Assembly (NCBI GenBank): GCA_963848675.1
Contig: CAWKEY010000044.1
Span: 310,001-374,000, forward strand
Origin: CAWKEY01 sp963848675
GTDB taxonomy: Bacteria > Pseudomonadota > Gammaproteobacteria > Methylococcales > Methylomonadaceae
Direction: 5' to 3'
Length of the DNA: 64,000 bases
Part shown: positions 61,749-64,000 of the stretch, piece after piece
How positions within the stretch are numbered: position 1 is the stretch's first letter
How the letters are laid out: every line of letters begins with the position of its first letter
Notes under the pieces: generated by a model
Database searches by the model: none
What the model saw: only the letters and a program-made list of their open reading frames with translations
What the model was told of the DNA's origin: nothing
Translations under genes and position numbers: made by a program

Positions 61749-62471
61749 TTAAAAATACCCCTGCTTGCCGGGGTATTTTTTTGTCTGCAGGTTTGCAATA
61801 TCAGCACTGTTAATGTTGCCATCATGCAAAGCGCTTGCCAGCAGAGCCTGTTTTATCCCAAGCGCATCCAGGTCGATTAAATCCTGTTTATGCCGTATGC
61901 CGCCGGCGGCAATAAAGTTTTTAGCCGGGGATTGGCCACAAAAATCATTGAGTTTTTCAAGGTCAGGACCCGCCTGACTGCCTACCCGATCCAGGGTCAT
62001 GACAATAATGTTGTCCGGCCAAAAAGCCTGATTTGAAAAAATGCGCGGTGCGCCCAGCGCATGGCCAGCCGAATAATCCAGGGACAGAATAAAGTTGTTA
62101 TTGAAGGCTTTTATTTCCAGCAGATTGTCATTGCTATAAGATTCGCTGCCCAAAACTGCCAGAGTGTTGCCTGAATACTTTAAACGCGGGTTATATTGCC
62201 GGTACCCCTGGTCTAGCCAGAAGTTGAGTCGAGGGAAACTAGCCAGTACATCGCTTATTAAAGCGTCATGATTCCCCTGTCCGGTAATGGCATTTAAGTC
62301 CGCTATATAGAAAGTATCAAATGCATAAAGTCCTAAAAAGGCGTCAAGCACATGAAAAATATCAGGTGATCGGCATAAATCGGTATGAATGGGCTGATAG
62401 TGGTCGCGTTTTCCTTGCTTGGCATGAACAACAACGCCATGTTTTAAATCGATTACCGGGATTATTTTCAT
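61749..62471 (-). CDS. HisA-like (phosphoribosyl isomerase-related) protein of the C1 locus
   Basis: This 240-residue TIM-barrel protein begins MKIIPVIDLKHGVVVHAKQGKR like HisA, but lacks normal His-operon context. The late strands NFIAAGGIRHKQDLIDLDALG keep the phosphate-binding Gly motif. It belongs to the HisA-related COG1411-type proteins (Orf22-like) that accompany H4MPT genes. It is convergent with fae and shares the terminator between them. The reaction is unknown; a phosphosugar isomerase step is a guess. Confidence 0.83.
   Translation of the reverse strand: MKIIPVIDLKHGVVVHAKQGKRDHYQPIHTDLCRSPDIFHVLDAFLGLYAFDTFYIADLNAITGQGNHDALISDVLASFPRLNFWLDQGYRQYNPRLKYSGNTLAVLGSESYSNDNLLEIKAFNNNFILSLDYSAGHALGAPRIFSNQAFWPDNIIVMTLDRVGSQAGPDLEKLNDFCGQSPAKNFIAAGGIRHKQDLIDLDALGIKQALLASALHDGNINSADIANLQTKKYPGKQGYF
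61751..61782. terminator. Bidirectional terminator between fae and the HisA-like gene
   Basis: AAAAATACCCC (61751-61761) pairs with GGGGTATTTTT (61770-61780) around an 8-nt loop, followed by further T. The A-run on the other side makes it work for the minus strand as well, although it overlaps the 3' end of the HisA-like gene (stop at 61749-61751). Confidence 0.85.
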
Positions 62472-62534
62472 ATCCGTTGCGAAGAGTCTGTGATGTTACA
62501 ATGACAAGCGTTTTTGGCCGCGGGTAAGTTTAGT

Positions 62535-63515
62535 GTGAAAGTTCTGGTATTTGAGTATATCACCGGCGGCGGCTTTAATAGGCAGCAGCTGCCCGATGCC
62601 CTGGCTCGTGAAGGTCGTTTGATGCTGAAGGCCCTGCTCGATAACTTAACTGCGCTACACGGCATCGAGCTCTTGCTCATGTTGGATGAACGATTCAGCG
62701 GATTCGCCATGACAAGCCACATAAACACGGTTGTCATCGAATCTCACCACCACACACTGGCAGAATTTGAGCGGGCCGCCCGGCAATGCGATGCCGTCTG
62801 GCCTATAGCGCCTGAATTTGACGGTATTTTACAGGCTCTATGCCGGCAAGTTGAATTACTGGGCAAGCTATTGTTGACCTCACCAGCCGCGGCTGTTGCC
62901 ATCGCCGGAGACAAATTCAAGACTTATGAACACTTGGCTAGGCATAATATAGCGACCGTTTCAACAAGGCGATTTGAACATGGCGCCTTTGCACCCGGTG
63001 AATGGATTGTGAAACCGGTTGATGGCGTGGGCTGTGCCGGCAGTCATGTAATTTCCAGCGAAGACGATTTTGCTGCCCTATCAGTACAATTGCTTGATAA
63101 GGCCCGGTATATTATTCAGCCTCATATGCAAGGCGAAAAAACCAGTTTGTCCTGCTTGTTTAAACAGGGTAAAGCCTGGTTATTGTGCGTGAATCTGCAG
63201 CGCTTCAATATTGTGGATAAACAATATCATTTGACCGAATGCGTGGTAAATCATCAGCCGGATTTCAGTCCGTACTTGGATTTGCTGTCTACCATAGCCA
63301 GTGCTTTTCCCGATTTGTGGGGTTATGCCGGGATTGATTTGATAGAAACGGCGGAGCAGATTTTAGTGCTGGAAATCAATCCGCGCCTGACTACATCATT
63401 TGCCGGCATTGAGGCGGCGCGGGCCGTCAACGTTGCCGAAATGGTGCTGCAACTGCTGCACGGCGAGCCGGATATCAAACCGCTTCGTAACCAAGCCATC
63501 ACCATTAATGTATAG
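62535..63515 (+). CDS. ATP-grasp ligase, MfnD-like (methylofuran pathway)
   Basis: This 326-residue enzyme starts at GTG 62535 (MKVLVFEYITGGGFNRQQLP); a TTG at 62514 is less likely. ATP-grasp motifs: GEWIVKPVDGVGCAGSHVISSEDD, YIIQPHMQGEKTSLSCLFKQGK and WGYAGIDLIETAEQILVLEINPRLTTSF. The FEYITGGG N-terminus is typical of tyramine-glutamate ligase MfnD and relatives. Methylotrophs need methylofuran for their formyltransferase complex, so that role fits. The MfnF-like gene follows 7 nt later. Confidence 0.85.
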   Translation: MKVLVFEYITGGGFNRQQLPDALAREGRLMLKALLDNLTALHGIELLLMLDERFSGFAMTSHINTVVIESHHHTLAEFERAARQCDAVWPIAPEFDGILQALCRQVELLGKLLLTSPAAAVAIAGDKFKTYEHLARHNIATVSTRRFEHGAFAPGEWIVKPVDGVGCAGSHVISSEDDFAALSVQLLDKARYIIQPHMQGEKTSLSCLFKQGKAWLLCVNLQRFNIVDKQYHLTECVVNHQPDFSPYLDLLSTIASAFPDLWGYAGIDLIETAEQILVLEINPRLTTSFAGIEAARAVNVAEMVLQLLHGEPDIKPLRNQAITINV

Positions 63516-63522
63516 GATGTTC

Positions 63523-64000
63523 ATGAAGTCTGATCTTGTCGGCTGGGATATAGGCGGTGCGCATGTCAAGGCCGCAGTTATGAATGCTGATGGAGAAGTT
63601 ACCGGCATTTACCAGCAGCCGTGTCCGTTATGGAAAGGCATGGAACACTTGCAACAGGCAGTCGCCTCGATTTTACAGCACTGCATAAATGTTCCATATA
63701 TTCATATCATGACCATGACCGGCGAACTGGTTGATTTATTCGATCATCGCGAGCAGGGCGTTCAGCAAATTATTACGGCTTTAAAAGCCCTGTTGCCGGA
63801 TTGCAAAATGTTCGTTTTTGCCGGGCAGCAAGGGTTTCTTCAAGCCCATCAGATTGAAGTCCGGCATTATTCAGCCATTGCCTCGGCGAACTGGCTGGCA
63901 AGCGCCACTTTTGCAGCCCAGCAGGCCGGCAGCGGCTTATTCGTCGATATCGGCAGCACCACCACCGACATATTGCTGCTCAATGAAGCTCTGGTGCAGG
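63523..64000 (+). CDS. MfnF-like H4MPT-linked C1 pathway protein (partial)
   Basis: Only the first 159 residues are in the window. They begin MKSDLVGWDIGGAHVKAAVMNADGEV and reach GSGLFVDIGSTTTDILLL, two phosphate loops of the actin-like/hydantoinase fold (COG1548). Archaeal MfnF of this family couples the tyramine-glutamate and furan parts of methanofuran; the methylotroph version should do the same for methylofuran. An AGGATG motif lies just before the ATG. The gene continues beyond base 64000. Confidence 0.82.
   Translation, partial: MKSDLVGWDIGGAHVKAAVMNADGEVTGIYQQPCPLWKGMEHLQQAVASILQHCINVPYIHIMTMTGELVDLFDHREQGVQQIITALKALLPDCKMFVFAGQQGFLQAHQIEVRHYSAIASANWLASATFAAQQAGSGLFVDIGSTTTDILLLNEALVQ

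Overview
The window looks like a chromosome segment of a gammaproteobacterial methanotroph (Methylococcales; Methylobacter or a relative is plausible but not provable here). The strongest evidence is the right end (53-64 kb), a tetrahydromethanopterin (H4MPT)/methylofuran C1 gene set: RFAP synthase (mptG), methenyl-H4MPT cyclohydrolase (mch), formaldehyde-activating enzyme (fae), and the ATP-grasp, CitG-like, HisA-like, MfnD-like and MfnF-like genes that travel with them. The sucrose set amylosucrase / fructokinase / sucrose-phosphate phosphatase / sucrose-phosphate synthase (45-51 kb) is typical of methanotrophs. No rRNA, tRNA or CRISPR array was recognised.

Layout. 0-3.4 kb: end of ihfB, a LapA-domain protein, and a Fur-type site in front of feoABC. 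3.6-5.4 kb: a HerA-like ATPase. 5.5-11 kb: five overlapping genes for a probable exopolysaccharide synthesis and export machine, led by a receiver protein that lacks its phospho-acceptor Asp. 11-17.3 kb: an accessory island with a WYL regulator, a metallophosphatase operon, a small protein, an ISNCY-like element and an AAA-ATPase gene cut by that element. Four copies of one operator precede four transcription units there. 17.5-20 kb: a thiol-disulfide oxidoreductase gene with an internal stop, trhO, and bfr-bfd behind another Fur-type site. 20-24.3 kb: a STAS / RsbW-like pair and a frameshifted NAD-glutamate dehydrogenase.

24.6-40.2 kb is a sulfur region: yezD, an alginate-export-type porin, the sulfate ABC transporter (sbp, cysT, cysW, cysA), a cysB remnant, alanine dehydrogenase, two YeeE/YedE half-transporters, cysK-cysE, and a family 2A encapsulin with its cysteine desulfurase cargo. 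The cysK-cysE and encapsulin operons each begin with the same promoter plus a 54-nt hairpin-terminator leader, with compensatory base changes between the copies. This suggests shared control of cysteine synthesis and encapsulated cysteine desulfuration. 40.7-45 kb is a four-gene DevBCA-type ABC exporter with its own outer-membrane factor.

Old genes are decaying throughout: an AAA ATPase, a TlpA-like protein, glutamate dehydrogenase, cysB, an OmpP1/FadL porin, an IS66 transposase and a ClC channel. Short hairpin repeats and one 110-bp MITE-like element sit between genes. The best candidates for something undescribed are the WYL regulon with its fixed promoter geometry, the paired sulfur leader, and the six-repeat cargo domain of the desulfurase.
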